From contig NZ_FXWG01000002.1 in NCBI RefSeq assembly GCF_900177715.1, positions 620,001 to 684,000 on the forward strand: a DNA stretch of 64,000 bases, in the 5' to 3' direction. Below the pieces are notes generated by a model. It was not told the DNA's origin. It did no database searches and saw nothing but the letters and a program-made list of their open reading frames with translations. Shown here in pieces: positions 1-8,904 of this stretch. The stretch comes from Altererythrobacter xiamenensis (GTDB lineage: Bacteria; Pseudomonadota; Alphaproteobacteria; Sphingomonadales; Sphingomonadaceae). Both the position numbers and the translations under genes were made by a program. Each line of letters starts with the position of its first letter. Positions within the stretch are counted from its first letter, which is position 1.

Positions 1-234
1 AAGATACCAGGGCTGTCGTGGCAGCGGCTGGACGACAAGAAGCAGAGCCGGATCGCTCTCTACCGGGAGAACTCCGACCCTACAGACGAAGAGCTATGGC
101 CCCAACAGCACGACTGGCTGGCAGAGAAGCTCGAACAGTTCCACGGTGTCTTCCAGCCCTACGCGCAAGGTTTCAGCGACGCCCAGGTCGTTGCCGCTGC
201 TGGCGAGGACAGCGAAGAGGACGACATCGACTGA
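1..234 (+). CDS. DUF4268-type protein, C-terminal fragment (5' end outside window)
   Basis: An open frame runs in from the left edge without a start and ends with TGA at 232-234. Its 77 residues include DWLAEKLEQFHGVFQPYAQ and finish with an acidic tail. This tail pattern resembles the end of DUF4268 proteins, which often accompany restriction-modification genes and have a nuclease-like fold; this assignment is from memory and tentative. The stop overlaps the start of hsdR (TGATG), so the two are translationally coupled and probably act in the same system. Confidence 0.55.
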   Translation, partial: KIPGLSWQRLDDKKQSRIALYRENSDPTDEELWPQQHDWLAEKLEQFHGVFQPYAQGFSDAQVVAAAGEDSEEDDID

Positions 235-3200
235 TGGCTCCCTCGCTCTCTGGTATCGTTGCCTCAGAGGAGGGCATTGTCGAGCAGCCTGCGCTTGCGC
301 TGCTGGAGAAGCTCGGATGGGAGTGCGGGAACCTCTATCATGACGTACCTGGGCCGGAGAACGTTTATGGTCGCACGAGCCTCAAGGAACCTCACCTGCC
401 TGCAAGGCTCAGAGCGGCACTGGAGAAGCTCAACCCTGAAAGGCCCGCAGAGGCCCTAAAGTTGGCCGAGGAGGAGCTGACGCGAGACCGCTCTGCCCTC
501 CAGCCCATCGCGGCCAACCGCGAGGTCCTAATACTGCTGAGGGAAGGTGTCAGGGTCGAGGTGAAGAACGACCAGGGAAAGTTCGAAGACGTCCTGGTCC
601 GCGTGATTGACTGGAAGAACCCAGCTAACAACAACTTTCTCGTCGCCAACCAGGTCTGGGTAAAGGGAAAGTACGAGTACACCAGACGTCCCGACACCAT
701 TGGCTATGTCAACGGCCTGCCGCTGCTGTTCGCTGAATGGAAGGCCCCCACCTGTCCGCTTGCCGACGCTTACGAAAAGAACCTCAGAGACTATAAGGAT
801 GCCATCCCGCAGCTATTCGACGCAAACGGGTTTGTTCTTCTGTCTAACGGGCTTGAGACGCGTGTCGGTGGCAGCCATGCGCCTTACCAGTTCTTCTCGC
901 CCTGGAAGCGGCTGGCGGAGGGAGGCCCAGAGGACCCCAGCCTGGAGACCATGCTGAAGGCAACCTGCGAGCCTGCTCGTTTCCTCGACATGCTGGAGAA
1001 CTTCGTTCTGTTCGACGAGGCGAAAGGTGGCCTCATCAAGATCATCGGGCGCTACCACCAGGTCCTGGGGGTCAACAGGGCCATCGAGGCCGTCCGGCAC
1101 ATTGAGGAGAACGAGGGGCGGCTGGGCGTCTTCTGGCACACCCAAGGTTCCGGCAAGAGCCTTTCGATGGTGATGTTCGCCGAGAAGGTCCTGCGGCGCA
1201 TGGGTGGCAACTACACCTTCGTGATCGTCACTGACCGAACAGAGTTGGACGATCAGATCGCGGGCCAGTTCGCTACGGCTGGCGCACTCACCAAGGAGAC
1301 CCAGCAGGCGCAGGCGGGCAGCAGGGCACACCTGAGAGACTTACTCGCTGGCAACGAGCGGTACGTCTTCACCCTGATCCAGAAGTTCTCGACCGACCAC
1401 AAGGAGCTGATGCCGGTGCTGTCGGATCGCTCGGACATCATCGTGATGACCGACGAGGCCCACCGGAGCCAGTACGCTCAGCTCGCGGCTAACATGCGAA
1501 AGGCACTGCCCAACGCGGCCTTTATCGGGTTCACTGGCACTCCACTCATCAAGGGAGACGAGAGCCGGACCAGAGAGGTCTTCGGGGACTATGTGTCGGT
1601 CTACGACTTCGCGCAGTCGGTGAAGGATGGGGCAACAGTCCCTCTGTACTATGAGGGCCGCAAGCCTGAGCTTCAGCTCAACGCTGACGAGCTTCAGGAA
1701 GAGCTGGAAGAGCTGCTCGATGAAGCTGCCCTTGATGAGGAGCAGGAGAAGAAGCTCAACCAGCAGTTCGGCAGGCAGTACACGCTCATCACCAATCCCG
1801 ACCGGCTGGACAAGGTGGCCGAGGATGTGGCGCTCCACTTCGCCCAGCGAGGATACCGTGGGAAGGCGATGTTTGTCGCCATCGACAAGGCCACGGCTGT
1901 CGCGATGCACGACAAGGTCAAGGCTGCCGTCGCCAGGATGATCGAGGAGGACGAGCGGCGACTAAAGACTGCCCACGAGGCCGAAGGCGCGGCCATAGCC
2001 GAGCGGCTGGTCTGGCTGCGCGAACTCGACATGGCAGTGGTGGTGAGCCAGGGCCAGAACGAGGTTGACGATCTGCGCCAGAAGGGCCTCGACATCTTGC
2101 CGCATCGCGAGCGGATGCAGAAGGAAGACCTGGAGACCAAGTTCAAAGACAAGAACGATCCGCTGCGCCTCGTGTTCGTTTGCGCAATGTGGATCACGGG
2201 CTTCGACGTGCCCAGCATCGGCACGATCTACCTCGACAAGCCGATGAAGTCGCACACGCTGATGCAGACCATCGCCAGGGCTAACCGGAAATCGGAAGGT
2301 AAGACCTCTGGGGTGATTGTGGACTACGTGGGTGTGTTCCAAAACCTTCAGAAGGCGCTCGCTGTCTACGCGGCTGGAAGGGGCGACGGCCAGACGCCGA
2401 TCAAGGGCAAGGAAGAGCTGGTCAAGGAGTTGGAGGCGGCTCTCGAAGCCGTGCGGGCCTTCGTGGAGCCGCACAGCGTCGATCCTGAGGCGATCATGGA
2501 TGCCAAGGACTTCGAGCGGCTAAAGCTCATCAACGAGGCCGTGGAGGCTCTGGTGGCCCCTGAGGATCGCCGCAGGGAGTTTCTCAGGCTCGCTGGGTCG
2601 GTCACACGGGCCTACAAGGCCCTACTTCCAGATGAGCGAGCAGCGCCTTTCCTGAGGCCGGTAGCGGTCTTCCACACACTATCCGACGCAGTCAAAGCCA
2701 AACTCGGTCCTGTCGACATCTCGGCCATCTCGGCCAGGATCGCTCAACTCCTCGACGAGAAGCTCGAAGGGGTCGCTATCGTCACCCCCATTGTCGAGGG
2801 GGACACCGCCGAAGGCCGTGTGGACCTCTCAGGGATCGACTTCGAGAAGCTCGCGAGCCTGTTCGAGACCAGCCCCAAGGTGGCCACCGAGAAGATGCGC
2901 GAGGCTGCCGAGGAGAAGGCCAAGAAGATGGCCCAGGCAAACCCGACGCGGGTCAGCTTCGTTGAGCGGCTGGAGAAGCTGGTCGCGGCCTACAATGCCG
3001 GGTCAATCGACGCCGAGAAGTTCTTTGAAGGCCTGAAGGCTTTCATCCAGGACCTCGACGAAGAGGAGCAGAGAGCCGCCAAGGAGGAACTGACCGAAGA
3101 GGAGCTGGCGATCTTTGACCTTCTCACCACCCCCGATCCCCAGCTCACCAAAGCGCAGGAGCAGGAGGTCAAGAAGGTGGCGCGTGGGCTGCTGGGCAAG

Positions 3201-3395
3201 CTGCAGGGGCTTGTGGATGCGATCGACTGGGTCAGGGGCCAAGAGACCAGAGGAAGCGTCTGGACGGCCATCAGGGTGGGACTGAACGAGCTACCAGAGG
3301 ACCCGTATCCTCAGGACCTCTGGGATGCGAAGGTGGACCAGGTATGGGACTTCGTGCTGAGGCGGTATGCGGAGCAGCCGAGCGCGAAGCAGTGA
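234..3395 (+). CDS. hsdR: Type I restriction enzyme, R (endonuclease/translocase) subunit
   Basis: The 1053-residue product matches the usual HsdR size. In the HsdRMS complex this subunit translocates DNA with ATP and cuts it far from the recognition site. An N-terminal nuclease motif (NGLPLLFAEWK, E and K near residues 167-169) is followed by helicase motifs: Walker A HTQGSGKS near 302-309, motif II TDEAH near 404-408, TGTP in motif III, and motif VI QTIARANR. The ATG at 234 is chosen because it overlaps the upstream stop (TGATG); the frame is open further upstream but that part reads as out-of-frame sequence of the DUF4268 gene. No hsdM or hsdS is visible, so they must lie left of the window or be absent. 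Confidence 0.93.
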   Translation: MAPSLSGIVASEEGIVEQPALALLEKLGWECGNLYHDVPGPENVYGRTSLKEPHLPARLRAALEKLNPERPAEALKLAEEELTRDRSALQPIAANREVLILLREGVRVEVKNDQGKFEDVLVRVIDWKNPANNNFLVANQVWVKGKYEYTRRPDTIGYVNGLPLLFAEWKAPTCPLADAYEKNLRDYKDAIPQLFDANGFVLLSNGLETRVGGSHAPYQFFSPWKRLAEGGPEDPSLETMLKATCEPARFLDMLENFVLFDEAKGGLIKIIGRYHQVLGVNRAIEAVRHIEENEGRLGVFWHTQGSGKSLSMVMFAEKVLRRMGGNYTFVIVTDRTELDDQIAGQFATAGALTKETQQAQAGSRAHLRDLLAGNERYVFTLIQKFSTDHKELMPVLSDRSDIIVMTDEAHRSQYAQLAANMRKALPNAAFIGFTGTPLIKGDESRTREVFGDYVSVYDFAQSVKDGATVPLYYEGRKPELQLNADELQEELEELLDEAALDEEQEKKLNQQFGRQYTLITNPDRLDKVAEDVALHFAQRGYRGKAMFVAIDKATAVAMHDKVKAAVARMIEEDERRLKTAHEAEGAAIAERLVWLRELDMAVVVSQGQNEVDDLRQKGLDILPHRERMQKEDLETKFKDKNDPLRLVFVCAMWITGFDVPSIGTIYLDKPMKSHTLMQTIARANRKSEGKTSGVIVDYVGVFQNLQKALAVYAAGRGDGQTPIKGKEELVKELEAALEAVRAFVEPHSVDPEAIMDAKDFERLKLINEAVEALVAPEDRRREFLRLAGSVTRAYKALLPDERAAPFLRPVAVFHTLSDAVKAKLGPVDISAISARIAQLLDEKLEGVAIVTPIVEGDTAEGRVDLSGIDFEKLASLFETSPKVATEKMREAAEEKAKKMAQANPTRVSFVERLEKLVAAYNAGSIDAEKFFEGLKAFIQDLDEEEQRAAKEELTEEELAIFDLLTTPDPQLTKAQEQEVKKVARGLLGKLQGLVDAIDWVRGQETRGSVWTAIRVGLNELPEDPYPQDLWDAKVDQVWDFVLRRYAEQPSAKQ

Positions 3396-4090
3396 GTTGG
3401 GACGGGGTCCCCTTGGGGATTAGGGAAGAACTGGATGCGCTACCTGCCGACATTCTGAGCCGGTCGGGGAAGGTCTTCTACGTTGGCGCAGAGGCACTGC
3501 AGAAGCATAGCCAAATCTATCTTCTCGGTCTCAACCCTGGCGGTGATCCTGATGATCGTCTCGGAGGCAGCACCATCGGGCAAGACCTGAAAGCCTTCCG
3601 AGAGCGGAAGGCGCCTTGGTCGGCCTATGCTGACGAAAGTTGGAGAGGAAGGCCTCCAGGCACATGGGGCATGCAGCCGCGCATCTTACACCTGCTAAGA
3701 GGCCTTGAAGCCAATCTCAGGTTCACTCCGGCGAGCAACGTGGTCTTCGTACGCAGCCGTAGAGAGAATGACCTAGAGAGAGAAAAAGAGGATCTGCTAA
3801 GGGCCTGCTGGCCAGTCCACCAAGCTGTCATCGATAGCCTCAGGGTCCGCGTGGTGGTGTGCCTCGGCCAAACCGCAGGCCGATGGGTCCGCGAGCAACT
3901 GGACGCTCACCAGCATGTTGATTGGTTCAAGGAAACAAATGGACGCGGCTGGGCCAGCCACACCCATCAAGGGGCTGATGGTCGGCAGGTAGTCTCCGTC
4001 ACCCACCCATCCATTGCGAACTGGTGCAACCCTGATGCGGACCCGACATCACTGGTGGTCAGAGCGATGAAACGAGCGAATACAGGGTAG
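3392..4090 (+). CDS. Uracil-DNA glycosylase-fold protein coupled to hsdR
   Basis: The 232-residue product begins at a GTG whose GTGA overlaps the hsdR stop. An in-frame ATG at 3344 is possible, but it would lie well inside hsdR. Residues 42-53 contain IYLLGLNPGGDP and residues 205-207 are HPS. These correspond to the N-terminal active-site loop and C-terminal DNA-intercalation motif of the uracil-DNA glycosylase superfamily. The region between is rich in basic and aromatic residues. It is not a standard housekeeping UDG (no GQDPYH or LLLN motif). Placement at the end of a restriction operon suggests a role in attacking or processing modified phage DNA; that function is inference. Confidence 0.75.
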   Translation: MSWDGVPLGIREELDALPADILSRSGKVFYVGAEALQKHSQIYLLGLNPGGDPDDRLGGSTIGQDLKAFRERKAPWSAYADESWRGRPPGTWGMQPRILHLLRGLEANLRFTPASNVVFVRSRRENDLEREKEDLLRACWPVHQAVIDSLRVRVVVCLGQTAGRWVREQLDAHQHVDWFKETNGRGWASHTHQGADGRQVVSVTHPSIANWCNPDADPTSLVVRAMKRANTG

Positions 4091-4219
4091 CGAAGATTTC
4101 GTACTCTAATGCTCTTCCTTCGCTTCCTTTCGTCCTTCTCGGCTCCGTTAGTATTCCTGAGGCTTCCAAAGAGGGGGAGTAGATAGACACCCCCACCAAT
4201 GATACCCAAGGACCCTTGG

Positions 4220-5617
4220 CTACTTGAGGGTCACGTTCGGCACCATAAGGCACGGCTTTCCAGTCTCTCCCTCAACGTACTCTTTAAAGGCGACCTTCAG
4301 ACAACCTTCGGCAATTTCCGTATGTGAACGCGGAACTATGAGGGCATCATGTATCGGGAGAACTGGGACATCCTCTTGGAACATGAGCTTCTCCATAGCC
4401 AGCCGAAGGACCTCCGCTTCGTGGTACTGAAGGTCGAACGTCGTTAGCCCAAGGAACTCGAGGTCAACGAGGAGCGGGTGCTTCTTCTTCACAAAGGCAC
4501 CAACCTCTCGGCATGGATAGTCGACCTGAAGATCGCAGCGGGGTCTTTCCTCCTCGTAATCGGCCTTCGACTTCTTGGACCATTGGCTTGGCCTGGGATT
4601 GGACGAGCCAATGGCTTGGGCGACCCAGAGTTTCACGATGATCCTGGGGTAATCTTCAATGTCGTAGGGGTCGTCAGACGGATCGAAAGGCTCGCCGGTG
4701 AGCGCATGTAGAAAGGTCAGATGGGAGGCCCTGAGGTCGACCTCAGCCACAGCTTCTCCGTTGATGGTGATGAGGTCCTCGCGGTACCTTGCAGGCCAAC
4801 GCTCGTAAGCCTGACCGCCCTGCAAGGAGTAAAACCGTCCGCCCTTATTCCAGTCGAAGTCGTCCTGGTCACCATTGTTGAAGAGGCGTCGAAGGCCAAC
4901 GAAGGCCACGCCGTCTATCTGCTCTGCCTGAAGAAAGGCGTTGATGCGCTCCATCTGACCGGCAATCGCCTGGACCTTGGGGTTGCTCCAGTCCACCGGT
5001 AGGCTTTTGGCAGACTGCTTCTCGCCACGAATGGTCTCGCGCTTAGCTCTCAGTGCAACCAGCGGCCCGCTTGTGATCGCGCCGCGAGAAGTCTTTGAGG
5101 TCCAATGGTCCGACCAGTGATCCAGCAGGACCTCATGGGCATTCGCCAGCTCGATCATTTTCTCGGTAAGGCTGAAACACGTCGCTGTACCTGCTCGCTC
5201 ACCCCGCGGTGCCTCCCATCTAGGATAACCGATCCTGCGGGTCAGTAAGCCTTCCCCTTCAAGGGCGCTAACGACTTGGGAGAAGATGTCGTAGCCGAAG
5301 CCCAAGTGTCCCTTGGAGGAAAAATTGCTCCTCGACATACCGTGCGCCCCAGCGACCTGGGGACCCGAAGATGCCCTGGCTCGTGCGAGGCTGAAGAGGT
5401 CAGCGAGTAGCGCCTCGACAGCTTTCGTGAGCTTCGAGGTGGTTGCCTCGCCTGCCCTTTTGGAGTGTCCCAGGGTCAGGCGGTAAGGCACGACGACGTC
5501 GTCGATTAGTGTCTGGATGAGGCGGTGCGCCGCTGGTGACCTCGGTCCTCCCAAAAGCGCAATCGGGCATGCATCCTCCCGCTTCGCTCTAGAAGCGGTA
5601 CGTGTATCGGAACGCAA
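4220..5617 (-). CDS. Uncharacterised protein with family-A DNA polymerase-like palm motifs
   Basis: The 465-residue product starts at TTG with GGAG nine bases upstream; no ATG serves before residue 94. The N-terminal ~200 residues look like a DNA-binding region. The C-terminal half has FNNGD then GGRFY (259-263), ITINGE (284-289), AEVDLRASHLTFLHALTG (291-308) and VLPIHDALIVP (419-429). The last two resemble motif A (Asp, then acidic/polar residues before a helix) and motif C (HD) of PolA-type polymerases. There is no exonuclease domain and no clear O-helix motif B. It may be a mobile-element replication protein or a divergent nucleotidyltransferase. Function is inferred from motif shape only. 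Confidence 0.6.
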   Translation of the reverse strand: MRSDTRTASRAKREDACPIALLGGPRSPAAHRLIQTLIDDVVVPYRLTLGHSKRAGEATTSKLTKAVEALLADLFSLARARASSGPQVAGAHGMSRSNFSSKGHLGFGYDIFSQVVSALEGEGLLTRRIGYPRWEAPRGERAGTATCFSLTEKMIELANAHEVLLDHWSDHWTSKTSRGAITSGPLVALRAKRETIRGEKQSAKSLPVDWSNPKVQAIAGQMERINAFLQAEQIDGVAFVGLRRLFNNGDQDDFDWNKGGRFYSLQGGQAYERWPARYREDLITINGEAVAEVDLRASHLTFLHALTGEPFDPSDDPYDIEDYPRIIVKLWVAQAIGSSNPRPSQWSKKSKADYEEERPRCDLQVDYPCREVGAFVKKKHPLLVDLEFLGLTTFDLQYHEAEVLRLAMEKLMFQEDVPVLPIHDALIVPRSHTEIAEGCLKVAFKEYVEGETGKPCLMVPNVTLK

Positions 5618-5770
5618 TCTATGGTCTCCAGACGGGTCTTTTCGGTCCCTTAGTAGCAGACCGAACAGGACGCGTATTCAATCGTATACGCCACTGCGTT
5701 GGAAGGCTCCAGAGGCTTCTAAAGGGCTCCAGAGCTTACATGAGAGATGTTCAGCTTGCCCGATTATTTT

Positions 5771-5792
5771 CTAAGTGACTTAGTCAGCTTAG
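5771..5792. repeat. 22-bp near-perfect palindrome between HTH gene and polymerase-like gene
   Basis: CTAAG and GCTTAG flank a perfect TGACT-T-AGTCA dyad, and a second dyad (CTAAGT-G-ACTTAG) is nested in its left half. It lies 32 bases after the HTH gene and about 154 bases upstream of the polymerase-like gene, in the 206-base spacer 5618-5823. It may be an operator for the small HTH protein or a recombination (res) subsite for the adjacent resolvase. Confidence 0.5.
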
Positions 5793-5823
5793 GTCTCCGC
5801 CCTGCCCAACTCTGGTGTGGGAG

Positions 5824-6027
5824 TTATGGCCAAAACTTCATGGCCTCACCGTTCCATGCCAACGCCGGAATACAACCAGTCCTCCTTGGGACCTCATGTG
5901 ACTTCAGTATCTGGCCGACGCGCGTCGAACTCAGTCCGAAGGCTCTGGCGATGTCTGCTTGACTATAGCCAAACTCATAGGCCTTGCAGATCGCTAAGTT
6001 GCGTTTGCCTTTGGTTCGAAGGCTCAT
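5824..6027 (-). CDS. Small helix-turn-helix protein
   Basis: The 67-residue protein (MSLRTKGKRN...) contains a helix-turn-helix, GYSQADIARAFGLSSTRVGQ, in its middle. This is the kind of motif found in small regulators and in the C-termini of resolvases. The ATG at 6027 leaves one base between it and the resolvase stop (TAATATG), so the two are probably co-translated. An in-frame upstream start at 6045 would overlap the resolvase. It could be an auxiliary DNA-binding partner of the recombinase or a regulator of the island. Confidence 0.6.
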   Translation of the reverse strand: MSLRTKGKRNLAICKAYEFGYSQADIARAFGLSSTRVGQILKSHEVPRRTGCIPALAWNGEAMKFWP

Positions 6028-6028
6028 A

Positions 6029-6574
6029 TTATGTGGCCAGCGCACGGTAGACGGACGCCCTGCCGATCTTGAGCTGCCTGCTGATCTGGGTCGGATTGAG
6101 ACCTTCCTTCTTCAGCCTACGCACATCCTCGACTGGGACTGAGGGCTTGCGACCCTTATAGACCCCCTTCGCCTTGGCCTTTGCAATGCCCTCCATCTGG
6201 CGCTCACGACGCAGGGCCGTTTCGAACTGGGCGAATACGCCGAGCATTTGCAGGAAGGCGACCCCTGCGGGGGTGGAGGTGTCTATCGGCTGCTCTGTTG
6301 CCTGAAGATGCGCTCCCTTGGCTCTGATAGTCTCCACGATGTCCTCAAGGTCCTTCACGGATCGCGCCAGGCGGTCGATGCGCGTCACCACGAGCGTGTC
6401 GCCTTCGCGGAGGAACTCAAGAACCGTGTCGAGCTGGTCTCGCCCCTGCCTGGTCGTGCCGCTCTTGGTCTCGGACCGGATGATGGAGCAGCCTGCGTCT
6501 TTGAGGGCCTCCTCCTGGATCGTGCAGTCTTGATCGTCGGAGCTTGCCCGTGCGTATCCTATCGTGGTGGTCAT
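6029..6574 (-). CDS. Serine recombinase of the resolvase/invertase family
   Basis: The 181-residue product has the full resolvase layout. The nucleophile Ser11 lies in GYARASSDDQD, the conserved TRIDRLARS segment is in the catalytic core, FAQFETALRRERQMEG begins the E helix, and a C-terminal helix-turn-helix (NPTQISRQLKIGRASVYRAL) binds DNA. Proteins of this size resolve cointegrates or invert short segments. The start ATG at 6574 follows no close gene. It is the second serine recombinase on the island, next to the large integrase, and the two probably have different jobs (internal resolution versus integration). Confidence 0.9.
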   Translation of the reverse strand: MTTTIGYARASSDDQDCTIQEEALKDAGCSIIRSETKSGTTRQGRDQLDTVLEFLREGDTLVVTRIDRLARSVKDLEDIVETIRAKGAHLQATEQPIDTSTPAGVAFLQMLGVFAQFETALRRERQMEGIAKAKAKGVYKGRKPSVPVEDVRRLKKEGLNPTQISRQLKIGRASVYRALAT

Positions 6575-6786
6575 GGCGAAAGTGTCTCAATAGCCTCTAA
6601 GACCCTTTCCGTTAAATGTCCGAAATGGTAATGTCAATCCTAATGAGATACCCGATCTGTATCAATGGGATGTATCGCTGAGGTATACCTTGCGGACACT
6701 TATCGCGATCGAGGCCTCCGGAAATGGCGGATCGCTCGCAGGAGTTCAACGGGTCCCCTTCTGCCGCACTGATGGTACCGCGAGGT

Positions 6787-7059
6787 TCAGCTAGAAAGGC
6801 CATTGGGAAAGGACGGTTTCGCTAAGGCCACATTCAAGACGCCCGACCCACGCAGCGATCGCTCCATACTGGCGTCCGCGATGATGTCCGTAAGCAGCCC
6901 AGCGACCTTTTCCCGCACACCGGCGTCATTCATCAATGAAAGGGGAAAGCCAGGGAAGCCCGTCAATGTCTCCGTCGAAAGCCCACCGCCTATTGCTGAA
7001 AGGCGGTCGTAGATCGACTGTCGCTTTTCCTCAGGCTCCAAGGTTGGTCGATTGGTCAT
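6787..7059 (-). CDS. Hypothetical small protein
   Basis: A 90-residue frame (MTNRPTLEPEEKRQ...) contains a short acidic/basic N-terminal helix and an amphipathic middle (REKVAGLLTDIIADASMERS). No family is recognised. It runs in the same direction as the flanking recombinases. The ribosome-binding site is weak and the frame could extend to 7101. If it is not a gene, 6575-7296 is a 722-base stretch with nothing else convincing in it. Confidence 0.4.
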   Translation of the reverse strand: MTNRPTLEPEEKRQSIYDRLSAIGGGLSTETLTGFPGFPLSLMNDAGVREKVAGLLTDIIADASMERSLRGSGVLNVALAKPSFPNGLSS

Positions 7060-7296
7060 GTACCGAGGTTGAGTGTGACCTTTGCCGTAAGCAAGGGACA
7101 TTGGGACAAACGCTCCGAAGGGGAGATCGAAAACACCGATCAGAGACCCATGCGCTTTCGCTACCTCGGCGTGTCCATCCCCTTCTCCGTCTCCAATGGG
7201 CTGCTCGCGCTTGATGAGCAGAAGGTCGCCATCATCGTTCGCAATGATTTTTTACCCATTGCCACTGATGGCTGTGGGATGATCGCCGAGTGATAT

Positions 7297-8877
7297 TCAT
7301 TCGCCCTGCCATTTCGTGAAGGTGTGCGAGTATGGGAAGTCCAGACTGCCGCCGTGCGTCCATTCGAACTCAACGTGCACGGCATCATACTGGATCACTG
7401 CCCTGCTAAAGAGCGCCCGCAACCGCTGATTGACCTCTTCTACGTTCACATCTCCTGAGACTGGCTGAAGCGCTTCAAGCGCCTTTTCAATCCGAACCTT
7501 TACTGTCCGGCCTGTTGCGGCCTCTCTGCGTTTCTGAAGAGCCTCAAGAGCTGCCAAGGCCTCTTCCAACTGCTGTTCCGTCTCGCGCGCCTTTTGGGCG
7601 ATCATCGGTGAATGTCCGAGGCTGAGATTATTGAGTAAATTGCTCGCTCGCTCTCGCAACTGGTCGACGACTTCGTCAGCTCCCCTGATTTCGTCATCGA
7701 GCTGAGTGTCCTTCCCAGTAGCCCCTTCCAGAAGTTGAAGTCGCTTAGGTAAAGCGTCAAGGACCGCCTTCTCAATCTCTCCATACGGAACCGAGCGGTA
7801 TGTACACCCGGCGCCAATCTTTGCCCGCGAACACACAAGGGACGGCTTCGATCGACTGCCCTTGTTGACCCTCGTCATCGTAGCGCCGCACTTCGGACAC
7901 TCAGCCAGTCCAGCCAATATATTGGTGATCGGGGTGTGTGCGTGTCGGCCTCTTTGAGGGGCCTTCCGAACCTCTCGAAGGGCCTGAGCCTCTTGGAATG
8001 TCTCCACGCTCACTACCGCTGGGTAATACCTCTCGACTGGCTCAAGCGGCACTCTTCGCTTTCGTGTTCCGTCAAACTCACTCAGGTGAGGACAGAACGT
8101 CCCAATAACGGCTGGGTTCTGGAGTATTTTCGAGATGTATGACCGATGCCAGAACTGACCTCTGCCCCATGGCTTGATGCCCTGCTCATTCAGTTGGCTT
8201 GCGATCCGGTGCTGCCCCCAACCGTCGAGGGTTAGATCGTAGACGCGGCGAACGATGTCTCCGCGTTCCTTAATGACTATGAAGCGTTGCCGATCATTGG
8301 ACAACTTTAGCCAAGCCGGAACGCGTTCTGTGATCGGCTTGCCCTCCAGCACCTTTTGACGCTTTTGCTCCCAAGTTGCCTTGAGGCGCTTGGACTTCGT
8401 CACACTTTCCTCATTTGCTCTCATGAAGGTCAGGATCGACACCATTAGGTCCATTGGTTCGTTGTCGAGCGATCCTTGTGTGTAAACGCGCTCATCGTTG
8501 AGGGTTACAAGGTCAACGCCAGCGTCAACGATGTCTTCGAGGACGCGCAGGGCCTTTCGTGGAGGCAGGCGGCTGAGACGATCGAGTTGCTCAACAAGTA
8601 GCACAGATCCTTGCGGCACTTGACCACTTCGAACGGCCTCCAGGAAGAGTGCGAGCTTACCGGCTTCGGCGTTTTGGCCTCTGAAGCCCGAGATGCCGAC
8701 ATCGTCGAAGGTCAGCTCTTGATCCAGCTCCAGTCCACTTTTAGCCGCGTAGGCTTCGGCCATCGACCGTTGGCGGCGGAAGCTATCACCCTTTCTTTGT
8801 TCGGGTGTAGAGAAACGCAAGTAGGAGTACGCTTTTCGCGGCGCTTGGCCTTCTGGCGATACGTCTTTGTTTTCCAT
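7297..8877 (-). CDS. Large serine recombinase (site-specific integrase)
   Basis: The 526-residue product has an N-terminal resolvase-type catalytic domain (YLRFSTPEQ, nucleophile Ser23; LVEQLDRLSR), a recombinase domain, and a zinc-ribbon (CPKCGATM, then two further Cys near SLVCSRAKIGAGC). A coiled-coil segment rich in Glu/Ala/Leu follows. This is the architecture of integrases that insert phages and islands into specific genes. It lies 27 bases downstream of the truncated comM in the same orientation, so it can be read from the comM promoter when integrated. The ATG at 8877 has AAGGGCGG nearby as ribosome-binding site. Confidence 0.93.
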   Translation of the reverse strand: MENKDVSPEGQAPRKAYSYLRFSTPEQRKGDSFRRQRSMAEAYAAKSGLELDQELTFDDVGISGFRGQNAEAGKLALFLEAVRSGQVPQGSVLLVEQLDRLSRLPPRKALRVLEDIVDAGVDLVTLNDERVYTQGSLDNEPMDLMVSILTFMRANEESVTKSKRLKATWEQKRQKVLEGKPITERVPAWLKLSNDRQRFIVIKERGDIVRRVYDLTLDGWGQHRIASQLNEQGIKPWGRGQFWHRSYISKILQNPAVIGTFCPHLSEFDGTRKRRVPLEPVERYYPAVVSVETFQEAQALREVRKAPQRGRHAHTPITNILAGLAECPKCGATMTRVNKGSRSKPSLVCSRAKIGAGCTYRSVPYGEIEKAVLDALPKRLQLLEGATGKDTQLDDEIRGADEVVDQLRERASNLLNNLSLGHSPMIAQKARETEQQLEEALAALEALQKRREAATGRTVKVRIEKALEALQPVSGDVNVEEVNQRLRALFSRAVIQYDAVHVEFEWTHGGSLDFPYSHTFTKWQGE

Positions 8878-8904
8878 TGGCCGCCCTTGCGACCAAGAGG
8901 GGTC

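Noticed and set aside
6612..6803. 63-codon frame upstream of the resolvase
   Set aside because: Weak start context, no recognisable composition or motif, and overlap with another doubtful frame.
7069..7293. 74-codon + strand frame (inner ATG at 7150) between the integrase and the small unknown gene
   Set aside because: It has a plausible hydrophobic stretch but no homology cue and only a weak ribosome-binding site; left unannotated, though it could be real.
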